A DNA stretch of 64,000 nt from Cyclaneusma minus (Eukaryota; Ascomycota; Leotiomycetes; Marthamycetales; Marthamycetaceae): assembly GCA_037179335.1 (NCBI GenBank), contig JAKZHN010000034.1, forward strand, positions 248,001 through 312,000, read 5' to 3'. The translations under genes were made by a program, and so were the position numbers. Of this stretch, positions 32,402 through 43,364 are shown one piece after another. The stretch's first letter is position 1, and every line of letters starts with the position of its first letter. The notes under the pieces are model-generated. The model searched no databases. It saw nothing but the letters and a program-made list of their open reading frames with translations, and was not told where the DNA came from.

Positions 32402-33984
32402 ATGGAAGTCCTCGAGAACGCCCTGGCGAAGCTGTCGCGAGACTCAACCCTGTCGCAAAGCGTATCCGATGTCGACAACATCCTCTCGCAGCTGGTAGCT
32501 GCCAGAGATGCCATATCCGCCGGTAAGAAGAAAGGCAACTTCACATCGGAGTGGTCTGACGTACTTCAATGTACCACGAACGGTTTGGGGCATTGTACTG
32601 ACGACCTTTGGCAGATCCCAACTCGGCCTCGATAACACTGGCAAAAATGCAGAATCCGGTGAAGCAGGGCTTTGATAGGATGAATGAGGGGTTGAAGAAA
32701 GTCCATGCTGGGCAGGTCGCTTATGGAAAGGTTCTGAATTCGGTACGTCTTTTCCAGGAATTGATGGGACGATTTGGCGCAATTACCTTGGATATACAAA
32801 GTTTTTTGGAATATTATCAATGATTGGGAAATACTGGGTAATTTGGGAGCTTCTGGGTGACTTGGAATATTCTGAGTGACTTGGGACATTCCAAGTGATT
32901 GAGAATATTCCAAATGATTGAGACGATGCAAGCGATTTGGAATGATCCAAATGATTGGGGATATTCCAGGGACTTGGTTCGAAGCAACTCACAAGACTGA
33001 CTGGTATCTTTTCAGACTTTACCCCAGAAGAACCTGCCAACAGAATACGACGCGCTGGCCGCGCATCCATCGTTAACGAACCGCGCGATTGCAATGCATC
33101 TCCTCCGGGAAGGCCAATTCGACGTAGCATCCATCTTCCTCGACGAAGTACAAAACCACCCAGCCCAAGGACCCCTCGACCTCGGAGCTCCCGCCCCCTC
33201 CGACATCGCCACCGCCGACCTGGAAGCCCTGCGCTCTCAGGATCTCCAAGCAAAATTCAGCAACATGTATGCCATCCTCAACGAACTGCGCCAGCGCAAC
33301 CTCCTCCCTGCCATCGAATGGGCCCGCACCAATAGCGCCGAGCTGGAAAAGCGCGGCAGCAACCTGGAATTTGAACTCAGCAAATTGCAATTCATCTGGC
33401 TCTTCAAAGGCTACTCCAACGACCCCTCCTCCAACGGCCTCTTAGGCGCTCTAAACTACGCGCGAGAACACTTTGGCAGATTCCAACAGAGGCATTTGAG
33501 AGACATCCAGCAATTATCCGCCGCAATGGCGTTCCGCCCCAACCTGGCCACCTCCCCCTATTCCCACACCTTCGACACCGACACCGCCTGGGACGAAGTA
33601 TCCGCCTCCTTTACGCGCGAATTCTGCTCCCTGCTCGGTCTTTCCGCCGAATCACCCCTTTACATCGCCTGCACAGCCGGCGCCATCGCACTCCCCGTCC
33701 TGCTCAAACTAGCCGGTATCATGAAGGAAAAGCGCACCGAATGGACCACACAGCACGAACTGCCTGTGGAAATTCCGTTACCAAAGTCGATGCACTTCCA
33801 TGCTATTTTCGTGTGTCCGGTGAGCAAGGAACAGGCGACGGTGACGAATCCGCCGATGATGATGCCGTGTGGTCATGTGGTGGCGAAGGAGAGTTTGCAG
33901 CGGTTGAGCAAGGGGCAGAGGTTTAAGTGCCCGTATTGCCCGAATGAGAGCTGGCCGAAGGATGCGAAGGAGATTTACATGTGA
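32402..33984 (+). CDS. RMD5: GID/CTLH E3 ubiquitin ligase subunit Rmd5/Gid2 (degenerate RING)
   Basis: Three exons, 32402-32522, 32615-32742 and 33016-33984, give 405 residues. The middle holds LisH/CTLH-CRA type helices (NRAIAMHLLREGQFDVASIFLDEV, then NMYAILNELRQRNLLPAIEWARTN and LEFELSKLQFIWLF). The C-terminus is the Rmd5-type RING (FVCPVSKEQATVTNPPMMMPCGHVVAKESLQRL, then FKCPYCP). That RING lacks some canonical zinc ligands, as expected for this family. With Gid9/Fyv10 it forms the catalytic centre of the GID (CTLH) ubiquitin ligase, which in yeast degrades gluconeogenic enzymes when glucose returns. Start context is good (GCAACCATGG). Intron 2 (273 bp) is filled with a roughly 20-bp degenerate repeat. 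No lesion is seen. Confidence 0.92.
32815..32990. repeat. Intronic minisatellite with GGAATATTCC core in RMD5
   Basis: Eight to nine imperfect 18-21 bp units such as TTGGAATATTCTGAGTGAC, TTGAGAATATTCCAAATGA and TTGGGGATATTCCAGGGAC run head to tail within intron 2. Related strings (GATTTGGAATATTCCTAG) occur in intron 1 of the Zn2Cys6 gene at about 17340-17430. Confidence 0.7.
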
Positions 33985-35063
33985 ACTGTGCTTTTTTCCC
34001 TCTATTCCTTAATGCCGCCGGGTGTATATGGCATAGGTAATTTGGGACGGGCGCTGCATGTAATGGCGTTGGGGTGCAGGTGGATGGCTTAATCGGAAAG
34101 TTACGGGCTGGTAGGTGGACTTCTTGCTTCTGTATCAGCGGCGGACGCTTTTCGTTTCTCTCATTTTTCATCGCTCTTTTTTAGCTGCATTGGAGGAGCA
34201 TAGGAGGCTGGCGTTGAGACTTTACTCGACGCACAAAGCGGTTTTCACGATGTTATGACGAGGGAGTCAACAACACAATAGCATTATTAGGCGCTCTCGG
34301 CTCGAACACACACACGAAGATAGGTGGTACACCACCAGTAACGAGAAATAACGAGAAATACAATCTCAGTTCTCACATCCCCTATGCCAGATTCGCGGGA
34401 ATTTCCTTGAACACTGACCCCGTCCACCATTAACTGCTTAGGAAACAAATCATCCTTTAGGAATGTCAAATGACCTTTCATCCACTCTTCCAAATGACAC
34501 CGACAGGCTTCCAACTTCCTGCAAGTTAGCACGATGCCAGTTGTACTACAGTCTGCACACTGCACGTTCTCTTCCAACACCTGGTCACCCCTATGCCTAT
34601 AGCCAGTCGCCCATCATCTCAACCCCGGTCATCAATAGTCGAAAACGACCTCGGCCAGACGCTCAAAGCCTCTCACAGCCACATCTTACTTCAAAGCTGG
34701 AACCGAGCTGCCATTCACGACGGGAGTATGTACATGTAACTACTACTATCTCCATCCAATCTCTTCGTATCGTTAGTATGACTTATCGCATGTATACTTA
34801 CTAGTACTACATGTTTCGTCGCATCGCCAAGCTGTCACCCTCGCAGCAGCTCTTCCTGACATACCCTTTCCATCTTCCCCCTCACGCCATTCACTGGACA
34901 GCTTTCTCCCATTGGCTTCCAGCGACACGGGGCCCGATGCGGCTCTGCATCCATCCAGCCTGAATTTTCGCTGTCTTCTCTAGTCGCCGTTTTCACGTAA
35001 ATCCGGCATTACGCGTTTTCTCTATTTTCACCATACTGCTAGTCTGCTCTGAAGACGAATAAA
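33985..35063. other. Intergenic, no supported gene
   Basis: Contains the RMD5 3' flank and a pyrimidine-rich, probably promoter-containing stretch before 35064. Short overlapping frames on both strands lack any motif. Confidence 0.5.
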
Positions 35064-36265
35064 ATGAGTTCTAGTCCTCTCCCGGTCGCTATCAATCAGT
35101 TGGGCCTCCAGGGGTTGCCTCCAGATCCTACCAAAGAGCTTAAAGTTATCTGTGTGGGGTTCTCGAGAACTGGCACTACGTCTGTTGCGCTTGCTCTACA
35201 ACGTCTTCTCAACGACCCTGTTTGTCATGGCGGGACTGAATTGCTGTTGCCGCCTGCTAATCAAGGTGACAACATCTTTTCTTTTTCCTAATCTCATGAT
35301 AGTCGTCAAGGTCCGGCGTTTGGGGGTAATGAATGCTGCGGGATTGGCTTTCTTTCTGAGCTGCACCCACTTTTGAACAATTCTCATCAAGATATTGCAT
35401 TGTCTCGGGGTGTAGTCTGATGGAAAGAGATCATTTTCCATCTCTCGCTGTATTATCCCTATTCTTGACCTACCTACTAGGCCGGTGGAGACGCGCTCAA
35501 AAGTATTATGCTAAAACAGCCATGCACATAGAATTCATCAAACAAGGCATCAAAATCTGCACCAAAGGAACATCGGCAGAAGAAATCAACACCACCCTCC
35601 GCTCCATCCTCACCGGCTACGTAGCCTGCGCCGACGTTCCCTTTGCGCGTACTTACCCCCTTCCCTCCCCCATCTCTTCTCCCCCCCACATCTTTCCAAC
35701 CACTAATCATTCTCAAACATGCATCAGTATTCGTCCCCGAGCTCGTCGCCCTCTACCCCAACGCACTCTTCATTTGCACCACCCGCACCCCCTCCTCCTG
35801 GTTCCGCTCCTTCACCTCCCTCCTCACCAATTTCGAATCGCGCTTCTCCCAGCTCTGTTTCTTCATAATCCCCTCCTTACGTCCCATGCTCGCTCTCGAC
35901 GAAGCCATCTTCTTCCAACGCTGGACAACCGTTTTCGGCGCTTCCGCATTCCCATACACCGAGGATTCGCTGAGAATGCATGAAGAATATGCGGGGAATC
36001 ATGTGCCGAAGGAACGGCTGCTGTGGTGGCATTTGAAGGATGGCTGGGGTCCGATTTGCGAGAGGCTTGGGATGGATGTGCCGAGGGATTTGAAGAAGGA
36101 CGGGGGAGGGAGTATTGGGTGGATGCGGGGTTTCCGAGAAGTAATGAGGGGACGATGGAGCAGTTGAATACGGTGAGGAGGATGGGGGCGGGGAGGCGGG
36201 TGGGCGTGGTTGGGGTGCTGGCGGCTGGGATATATGCGGGTATTTGGGCCTGGAAGAGACGGTAA
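35064..36265 (+). CDS. Sulfotransferase-type P-loop protein (Sulfotransfer_4) with an apparent frameshift
   Basis: Exons 35064-35265, 35481-35648 and 35728-36265. The N-terminus has a PAPS/P-loop motif (VICVGFSRTGTTSVALALQRL). Exon 3 has the family's second landmark (ELVALYPNALFICTTRTPSSWFRS) and the late block HVPKERLLWWHLKDGWGPICERLGMDVP. The normal ending is in another frame: GFPRSNEGTMEQLNTVRRMG, then a C-terminal hydrophobic anchor (VGVVGVLAAGIYAGIWAWKRR) with TAA at 36263-36265. The switch is best explained by one missing G in the run of five at 36102-36106; without it the frame stops at 36165-36167. These fungal proteins are usually annotated as NAD-dependent epimerases or sulfotransferases, but activity is unproven. 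The frameshift may be a sequencing or assembly homopolymer error or real decay. Confidence 0.7.
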
Positions 36266-36513
36266 AAGGATGGTGGAGGTTCTTGGGGGATTGATTTTGT
36301 TGACTATGCGATGACTGGTGGAACGGGATAGGGTTATTGTTCGAGGAAATTCAGGTAACTTCGACACAGTCACACATGTGATTCGAGAAATCGAGATTGG
36401 AATTTCTTGCTACTTGCACGTTGTCGCATGACTTTTCCGTTCTCATTTAACTTTTCGGTTTTATTTTTTGTGTGATTGGACATTCTCTGTTGAGACCTTT
36501 CATACAGCAGCGA

Positions 36514-38474
36514 TTAAGCAACGGAATGATCAACCCCTCTCTCCTGACAATACTTCGTCACTTCCTTCTTCAACGTCTCTCTCTGCAGTGTCGCCAATTC
36601 CATAATCCCCTCACACTCCTTCATGCCCTTGCCCTGTCCCTCCCACACGCGCTGCATCTCATTCAAGACGGCTTGAAGTTGGTTGGGCAGCCACGTGACG
36701 ATAGGAGAGCCTCCTGTGGCTGTGGGATGTGATGTCTTTTTGAGGATGTATTCACGCGTGAAGCACCAATGGCGCCAGCGGAAATCGCGGACTTGGTTGA
36801 GAATTTGGAGGTAGAGAGAGGCGGAGGAGGGCGAGGAGAGACAGAAGGATTTGAAACAGAGAGCGGAGGAGCGGTCTTTGATGTGTTCTAGGAAGGCGCG
36901 GTGGTTGCCGGGGCGGTAGGAGCGGAAGTCTTTGAGGATGGTGGTTAGGGGGGTGTCGGGCATGGTTATGTCGAGGAAGTTGTCGCAGAGTGGGATCTAG
37001 TCGAGGCAGCCGTGTTAACTCTAGTGAAGGGTGAGGGGCGAGGAGATGAAGGTGAGGGTTTGGGGATGAAAGACGGGGTAAGTGACAAGAACTGTTTTGA
37101 GTGACAATAAATAGTTCGAGTGACAGGGAGTACTTCAAGCAACAAGAAGTATTTGGAGTGACAATATATGAGTTGAGTGACAAGAAATAAGTTAAAAGAC
37201 AAGAGATGGGGTAAGAGATGAAAAAGAAGGGGAGACACATACCATGCTGTCGTTGGCGCCGGATTCGCCACGGAAAGATAAAGGTTCGTCGGAAACGCCT
37301 TCGTAGATTACACCGCTGGGGAACATGGATTGAGAGGTAATGCCGAAGATGAAAGTACGGAAGGAGGTGTAGTCGCCGGGCTTGGATTTACTCCACATAC
37401 CTGGTAGCACCTGTCAGTTTCCTGCATTCTATCACATGTGCACATCTATACAAATGCCCACCATCCCTGTCCCTATCTCTTTCCAAAAAGCAGGAACTTG
37501 AAGACAAGCGGAAAATTGGAGTGGATGAATCAAAGAAAGTGGGCTAAACATACTGTCCATAACCTTGTTAACCTTCGTCATAGCACCGACAACCTTCTCC
37601 AAGCTAGCATCAAGCAGCTCACGGTCCTTAGCTTCACAAGCACCAAGCGCAGTCACGACGCCATCAACGAGGGGACCGGAGTTCTGTACCATGTCAACAT
37701 GCACGAGTACAAAGCCGGCTTCGGAGGATGAAGGGTCCAGGCCGTGCTCAAAGGCTCGGATCAGGCGGAGGTTGGAGTACTCGAGGCCGAGAGAGGGGTC
37801 AGCCAGGCGGTAGTTGAAGAGGGCGTAGGAGCCGGCATATTCCATGAAGGGTTTGAAGCCGGCGCTGATGGGTGTTAGTGATGTGTTCCATAGATGAAGA
37901 GGGACTATGGGGGTATTCTAAGGAGGGGGTGTAATGTGTGTAGTAAAGTCATCAAACTGCAACTTCATGTAACAAACATAACAACGTTGGGATTCTTGAT
38001 AGGGGATGAGATCATTTTGACTTACAGCTCAGCACACCTCGAAATCGGGAGCGAAATAACAGACGGCAAAGTCTGACGTCCAAGCCCATACGCCTCGCCC
38101 TTCATGAACCTCAAGTGACACGGCTCAAGCAGATAGGCCGAAGCAAGAAAGGAGTAATCGCGATAAAGCGCATTCATAACAGGCAGGTTATGCTGATATT
38201 TATTGACAGCATCAGTAAGGTCTGGCAACTCCTTAAGCACAGTCTCTCCCAGAGTCCCTGATGCCAGAAGACCAGGAGAACCGGATGCAGTCTTGATAGG
38301 CATGCGAGAGAGGATCGACTCAAGCGGTGCAAACTCTACTGGCAGCTCGACGATGGGGTCTTGACGGGGAAGAAAGCCGCGAGTGGTGGACACCATGAAG
38401 GCTGGCATGGTGGTGTCATCGGGCTTGGTGTCTCGAAGGACTTCGAAAGGGGCTGGAGCACCGAGCGAACCCAT
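36514..38474 (-). CDS. BNA2: Indoleamine 2,3-dioxygenase
   Basis: Four exons, 38026-38474, 37554-37864, 37243-37400 and 36514-36996, join in frame to 466 residues. Family features include YQHNLPVMNALYRDYSFLASAY, the substrate-pocket segment PSGVIYEGVSDEPLSFRGESGANDSM, the proximal heme His in FRWRHWCFTREYI (about H382), and the loop ATGGSPIVTWLPNQL. The heme enzyme opens the indole ring of L-tryptophan to N-formylkynurenine, the first step of the kynurenine route to NAD. Filamentous fungi carry several IDO paralogs, so the BNA2 symbol is by function rather than proven orthology. Intron 3 (246 bp) contains a minisatellite. The gene faces an NCS1 permease over a promoter with repeated TTCCGGCC sites, suggesting common control. 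Confidence 0.92.
37078..37205. repeat. Intronic minisatellite, core GAGTGACAA, in the IDO gene
   Basis: Five to six imperfect 22-25 bp units built on GAGTGACAAGAA, GAGTGACAATAAATAG and GAGTGACAGGGAGTA fill much of intron 3. No other feature is visible in it. Confidence 0.75.
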
Positions 38475-39465
38475 TGTGCGTGATGTTCAAGTTCAAGTTT
38501 AGGAATGTCGAAGTTGGAAGAGGAGTTGGAAGGCTTTGGAGGTGTTGAGGAGATCAAAGAAAGATGAGGGGAAGAGGGCATAGTGGGAAATTGGAGCACT
38601 TTTTATAGGTTGCGTAAGTGAGGCCGCTCAAATTCCGGCCACGGCGAGCTTCCGGCCACGAAGATGGAGTAGCTTCGCTGGAGGCCCGGCTCGAGTAGTT
38701 TGGTCAAAGAGATAAGGGAATCATGAACGGATCATGGCATGAGATGATAAGGCACGATTCGGCACTTGAGCATAGCTGCATTAACTTGAAACGAACGAGA
38801 GAGCAGAGCCTCACTTGAGCCTCCTTTTCTCAGCTCTGAGCAGGAATTTTCTGAGTGAACTATTGGGGAACAGTAGGAAAAGATAACGAGCAGACGACAA
38901 TGAAGAGGAAAAGGCAAACCACTTAGGTGCAGGTCAATTCCAGCGACGGCTCAGTTTTGAAGCTCGAGATCTGATCAAATCCATCGGGTGGTGGTGTTTG
39001 AAGATCGAGTCAAGTGCCACCGCAGCTATCCGAAGGCCGGAACCAGGGGGAACGAGGCCGGAACAACTTCCGGCCAGGGTGGTCCGTGAGGAGGCCGAGA
39101 TCGCAGCAGCAGATCCGGGCCTTCGGAGACCGAAAACCCGAGTTCATTATCAGCGATTCCCCGTTATCATCGACGAACTCCTCCCAATGAATCCTTTGTC
39201 AACAAACAATACCCTGATGTGATATATATCTATAGCCTGGGGCCAGACTGCGTATAGTGCGTATAGAATAGTAGGTGTGAAGATCTCTCCGTCTTTCGTA
39301 TCCATTGGCCAATGGAAATGTCATCAGTCACTCTTGATTTTCCCTTCTTTCTCGCCTTGAGTCACACGGCTCCATACCAAGTACAGCAGCTGTCCATGAT
39401 TTGAACATGATAGCTTTCGCCTGAGACGTTCTTCCCGTTCCAAAGCTGATCGCCACCCCAGAGTT
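38475..39465. promoter_or_regulatory. Divergent promoter IDO / NCS1 permease with five TTCCGGCC sites
   Basis: The octamer TTCCGGCC or its complement occurs at 38633-38640, 38650-38657, 39035-39042, 39056-39063 and 39068-39075. The last two form an inverted repeat, GGCCGGAA, four bases, TTCCGGCC. CGG-containing inverted repeats are the usual target shape for Zn2Cys6 dimers. The density in one promoter is far above chance expectation for an 8-mer. Confidence 0.6.
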
Positions 39466-41184
39466 ATGTCCCCGCAGGACACCAGTCATGACGATGTCGA
39501 GAAAATGGCCCATTCCCCCACAGCACCCGGTCCAGACATCGCCCCAGACTCCAGTGTCCCCGTCGCACCAGACCATGACATAGATGCCCCCTCAACCTCA
39601 TCTCAACCCTCAGGAAACGTCTTTCTGCTATGGACTCGCCGAGTGGAGCGCATCGCCGGTCTCGAAGCTCGAGGTATTCGCCGCGTGGAACCGCATGAGA
39701 AGACCGAAAAAGCTACTTTGACGCCGCTGCAAATCGTGCTGTTATGGCTGGGAGTGAATACGGCACCCCAGAATATCACGCTTGCTATGCTTGGGTCGTC
39801 GGTTTATGGGCTGGGCTTCAGGGATGCGGCGCTGTGTTCGCTTTTTGGGGGCGTGGTGGGGAGTTTGGCTACTTCCTATACCGCTACTTGGGGGCCGGTT
39901 TCGGGGAATCGAACTATGGTGAGTTGTTATTGAATCTTGATGTAGAGGCTGTCAAGTCGTTCCTGAATACTTGCTGACTCTGTGCGGAAAGATATTTGCG
40001 AGATTCACAATGGGATGGTGGCCGACTAAGCTCTGTGTCTTGCTGAATCTTGTCATCCTCCTGGGATACTGCATGATAGACTGTGTAGTAGCAGGACAGA
40101 TGCTTTCAGCAGTATCCCCCCACGGCAATCTCTCCCTAGTCGTGGGTATCATCATCGTAGCCGTCATAAGCTGGGTAGTAACAACATTTGGAATCACCAT
40201 CTTCCACTACTACGAAAGGTACTTCCCCTTCAGCCCCCCTACCCACCCGCTCTCGTACTAAGCTCCCTGCCCAGATACGCATGGGTCCCCCAAGCAATAG
40301 TCTACCTCATCCTCGCCGGCTGTGCCGGTCCCAAATTCAACACTCACATCCAATCCACCGGCACTCCCTCCACCATCGCCGGCAACCGCCTCTCCTTCTT
40401 CTCCGTCTGCCTCAGCGCCGCCATCACCTACGCCCCCGGTGCCGCCGACTTCCTCGTCTACTGCTCACCGCATCAAGTCCGTTCTTGGCAAGTCTTTCTC
40501 GCCACCCTGACCGGCCTCTCGCTCTCCTTCAGCTTCACCTTCCTCCTCGGCGTCGGGCTTTCCTCCGGCATCTCCAACGACCCAGCATGGGCCGCAGCTG
40601 GCGCTGGCTCAGGCGCGCTCGTAGTCGCTGGCTTCGATAATCTAGGCACGTTTGGCAGGTTCTGCGCTGTGGTCGCTGCACTGGGCTTGGTTGCGAATAT
40701 CGTGCCTCCGACGTATGTCTCTGGCATCAACTTCCAGATCCTAGGCCGCTATCCGGCGCTGGTGCCGCGGTTTGTGTGGAACACATGTGGAGTGATTGTT
40801 TATGCCGCTTGCGCACTTGCAGGGCGAGACCATCTAGCGACAATCTTCACGAATTTCCTAGCATTAATGGGCTACTGGGTCGCCATCTGGATTGCGATCA
40901 CTTTGGAGGAGCAACTGATCTTTCGGCGCAAGATAATTCCGCATTATGTATGGGAGGAATGGAATAAGCCTGGGAAGCTGCCGCTGGGCGTTGCGGCGCT
41001 GACGGCGTTTTTGGTAGGCTGGGTTGGGGCGATTTTGTGTATGACGCAGGTCTATTATGTTGGGCCTATTGCGAAGCTCGTGGGGGATTATGGCGCGGAT
41101 ATGGGAAATTATGTAGGTTTTGCGTGGGCGGCGCTGGTCTATCCTCCGTTGAGATGGTGTGAGTTGAGGAGGTTTGGGAGGTAG
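39466..41184 (+). CDS. NCS1 family purine/cytosine permease
   Basis: Three exons, 39466-39918, 39992-40218 and 40275-41184, join in frame to 529 residues. A long hydrophilic N-terminus with VERIAGLEARGIRRVEPHEKT (the usual pre-TM1 block of fungal Fcy-type transporters) precedes about twelve hydrophobic segments. Recognisable blocks include LTPLQIVLLWLGVNTAPQNI, GPVSGNRTM, SWVVTTFGITIFHYYERYAWVPQ and SAAITYAPGAADFLVYCSP. The family imports cytosine, purines or related compounds by proton symport at the plasma membrane. The exact substrate is not decidable by eye. No lesion is visible. It is divergent from IDO. Confidence 0.9.
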
Positions 41185-41529
41185 ACGTGGAAGAGGACTT
41201 TAGAGAAGGGCCCATGAGCCGGTAAGGCCTCTCGGTCTCCCCAAATAAAAAAAACATTGACATGAAAAAAGCCCCTTAGCGCCTCAGCTGCACGCCATCC
41301 ATCACATGACCTCCAAAATTCGCAAAAAAAAAAACCCCAAAATAGGCAAAAACAATCCCAAAAATTCATATAAAAATTCACAAAAAATTCACTCGTCAGT
41401 GAACTCAAACCAGACGAACTGAAAGTTTGACTATTCTCCAGGAATATTGAATCCATATATCCATTTATGTAGGCGGGATATATTTCATCAATGTAAGGGT
41501 GATATACAGCCGTAAAGTATATTCCCTGG

Positions 41530-41646
41530 CTCGGGTCGAACTGAGGACATCCCCCCGTCAGGGGATGCGAGTAAGGCGCTGGTGAGTCAAGCCCGATATA
41601 AGTGTCCTCTACGTGTAAATCCGCAACGTTACCGTTGCGCTAATAC
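41530..41646 (-). repeat. tRNA-like A-box/B-box module 4
   Basis: On the minus strand ATTAGCGCAACGGTAACGT (about 41644-41626) is a good A-box match, and CAGTTCGACCC (about 41543-41533) a B-box match some 80 bp downstream. No complete acceptor stem is apparent. Confidence 0.5.
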
Positions 41647-42289
41647 GCTCCTCAGTTGGGAATTGGCTGCAGATTTGGATTTATATACCTACCTCTTCGC
41701 TTCTCAAGATATTTGTGAACTTTGTGAAGCGCCCTACGCGCTCACCTCGCTCGCCTTGCGCTCATCACCCACATCACGAAGCGCAAATTCCGCCAGACTC
41801 GTCCGCGCGACCCTCTACTTTATTGTTGCTATCGCGATCCTTTACCCTGCGCGTTCTGTGTCCCACAGTTCTGCGCCTCCACCAGCTCCTTCACCTCCTA
41901 TCTTCACCTTTACCACCTCCTCCTATCTCCACCATCTTCGCCTCCCTAGCTCAGCTTTTGCTTCTAGTGGTGTGGTGGGTTTCTATGACTTGATGCCTGC
42001 GCCCTCGAGCTTGTGTGTGTACTCTAAGCTTTTGTGGATTGTCTCCCGCTGCGCTGTCGGCTTTGCGCTATGCTGTGGAGCTGTGGAGTTCTACCCCTCG
42101 GCTTCATTCATGTCTCGAGACGGGAGAGGAGCGCGATGAGTTTCTGCGTGAGAGTCGAGAGAGTCATCTAAACTATTGAGAGTAAATCTGCTAGCACTTT
42201 TGTATGTTGAGGTACCGAGTTGTCACTGTTGTGATACTCCGCAATCTCGTCCTGCTGGACATGAGAGACTGGTTGGTCTGTTGATATCT

Positions 42290-42625
42290 GAGTTTCTTGT
42301 CGATGTCAGGGTTCGTTGCTGATGTCAGATTTAGTTGTCGATATCAGATTTAGTTGTCGATATTGGGGTTTGTCTCGAGTTGTGAAATTCTGTCCCAGAT
42401 TCCATTCCTGCTTTGACATGGAGAAGAATTCTCGTTCTCACTATTGCGACGCTTCTCAATTTTATCCCGCTGGACACGAGATACTGGCTGGTCTGTCAAG
42501 ATCCAGGTTTGTTGTCAATGTCCGGGTTTGTTGTCGATGTCAGGGTCTGTTGTCGATGTCAGGATTAGTTGTCTATGTCGGGGTTAGTTGTCGATGCTAG
42601 GTTTTGTTGTCGATGGTGGATTTGG
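42290..42625. repeat. Minisatellite, unit GTTGTCGATGTCAGGGTTT
   Basis: Around ten imperfect units of 19-22 bp, in two blocks (42297-42370 and 42505-42625), separated by unique-looking sequence. Confidence 0.7.
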
Positions 42626-42839
42626 CTGTGAGTCGTGAAGTTGTACTAGATTTCATCACAGATTTCATCCCTGTCTTGATATATAAGATGGAGACTTTAT
42701 GCCATTTCTCCCTTTCTCTTTCAATGTCGACTTCATCTGTCGTCCGCACATTGCTTCTTCAATATCAAATCAAATCCTCACGCGCGAAGATGCTCGTCAG
42801 GACATTATAAGACTTTCGGAGACAGTTCTTCTGTGGCCA

Positions 42840-43080
42840 ATCAGAATCTTAGCCCCTTGTCGAGAGATGAAAGCTGTGTCAAACACTCCAGGCGTTTTCA
42901 GTATCAAAATATACTCTCGGAATTTTGGTCCTTTATTGAAATAAAAAAGCTGTGTTCAGTACTTCGGGCGTTTTCAGTGTCAAAATACACTCTCAGAATC
43001 TTGGTTCCTTGTCGAGACAAAAGAACTGTGTCAAACACTCCGGGTGATTTCAATGTCAAAATACGCTCTCAGTCCCTTAG
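42840..43080. repeat. Tandem repeat with a period of about 77 bp
   Basis: Three diverged copies share AAGCTGTGTCAAACACTCC, GGCGTTTTCAGT and TCAAAATA(T/C)(A/G)CTCTC; starts are near 42868, 42945 and 43022, with a partial copy upstream (CAGAATCTTAGCCCCTTGTCG near 42842). Confidence 0.75.
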
Positions 43081-43273
43081 ATAATCTCAAGTTATAAAAC
43101 TTGTTTCAAGCTAGCAGAAGCTGTCCAAGATCAGAAGTAGTGTCGATGTTTCTGATCAGTCTCGTCCTCCTATCAGAATCTCGATGAACGTCATTGTCAC
43201 GGCCGGGACCTCATATAGTAGACTTGGTCAGTAGATTCTCATAAAATAAATACTAATTGCTCTTTCGTCCTGT

Positions 43274-43364
43274 ATGGCTTAAGGGTATGGCCGTTGTTTG
43301 CCAGATGTCACTTTGACAAACTAAGTTAGTCAGAGGCCCGGGGTTCGAATCCAGATTAGGTCAT
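43274..43364 (+). repeat. tRNA-like A-box/B-box module 5
   Basis: TGGCTTAAGGGTATGGC (43276-43292) and GGGTTCGAATCC (43341-43352) lie at tRNA-like spacing. TGGCTTA at the head can pair, with two wobbles, to TAGGTCA just after the B-box, so this is the closest of the modules to a folded tRNA, but the D and anticodon arms are not convincing. The A-box is nearly the same as that of the repeat at 48.7 kb. Confidence 0.5.

Noticed and set aside
36102..36165. An intron explaining the frame change in the sulfotransferase-like gene
   Set aside because: No GT-AG pair of workable length restores the frame; a one-base difference in the G run does.
41582..42139. 185-codon plus-strand frame
   Set aside because: Overlaps a tRNA-like module at its start, has no domain and low-complexity Ser/Leu composition, with repeats on its right side.
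43274..43364. Functional tRNA gene
   Set aside because: A- and B-boxes and a wobble-containing acceptor stem exist, but I could not form convincing D and anticodon arms.
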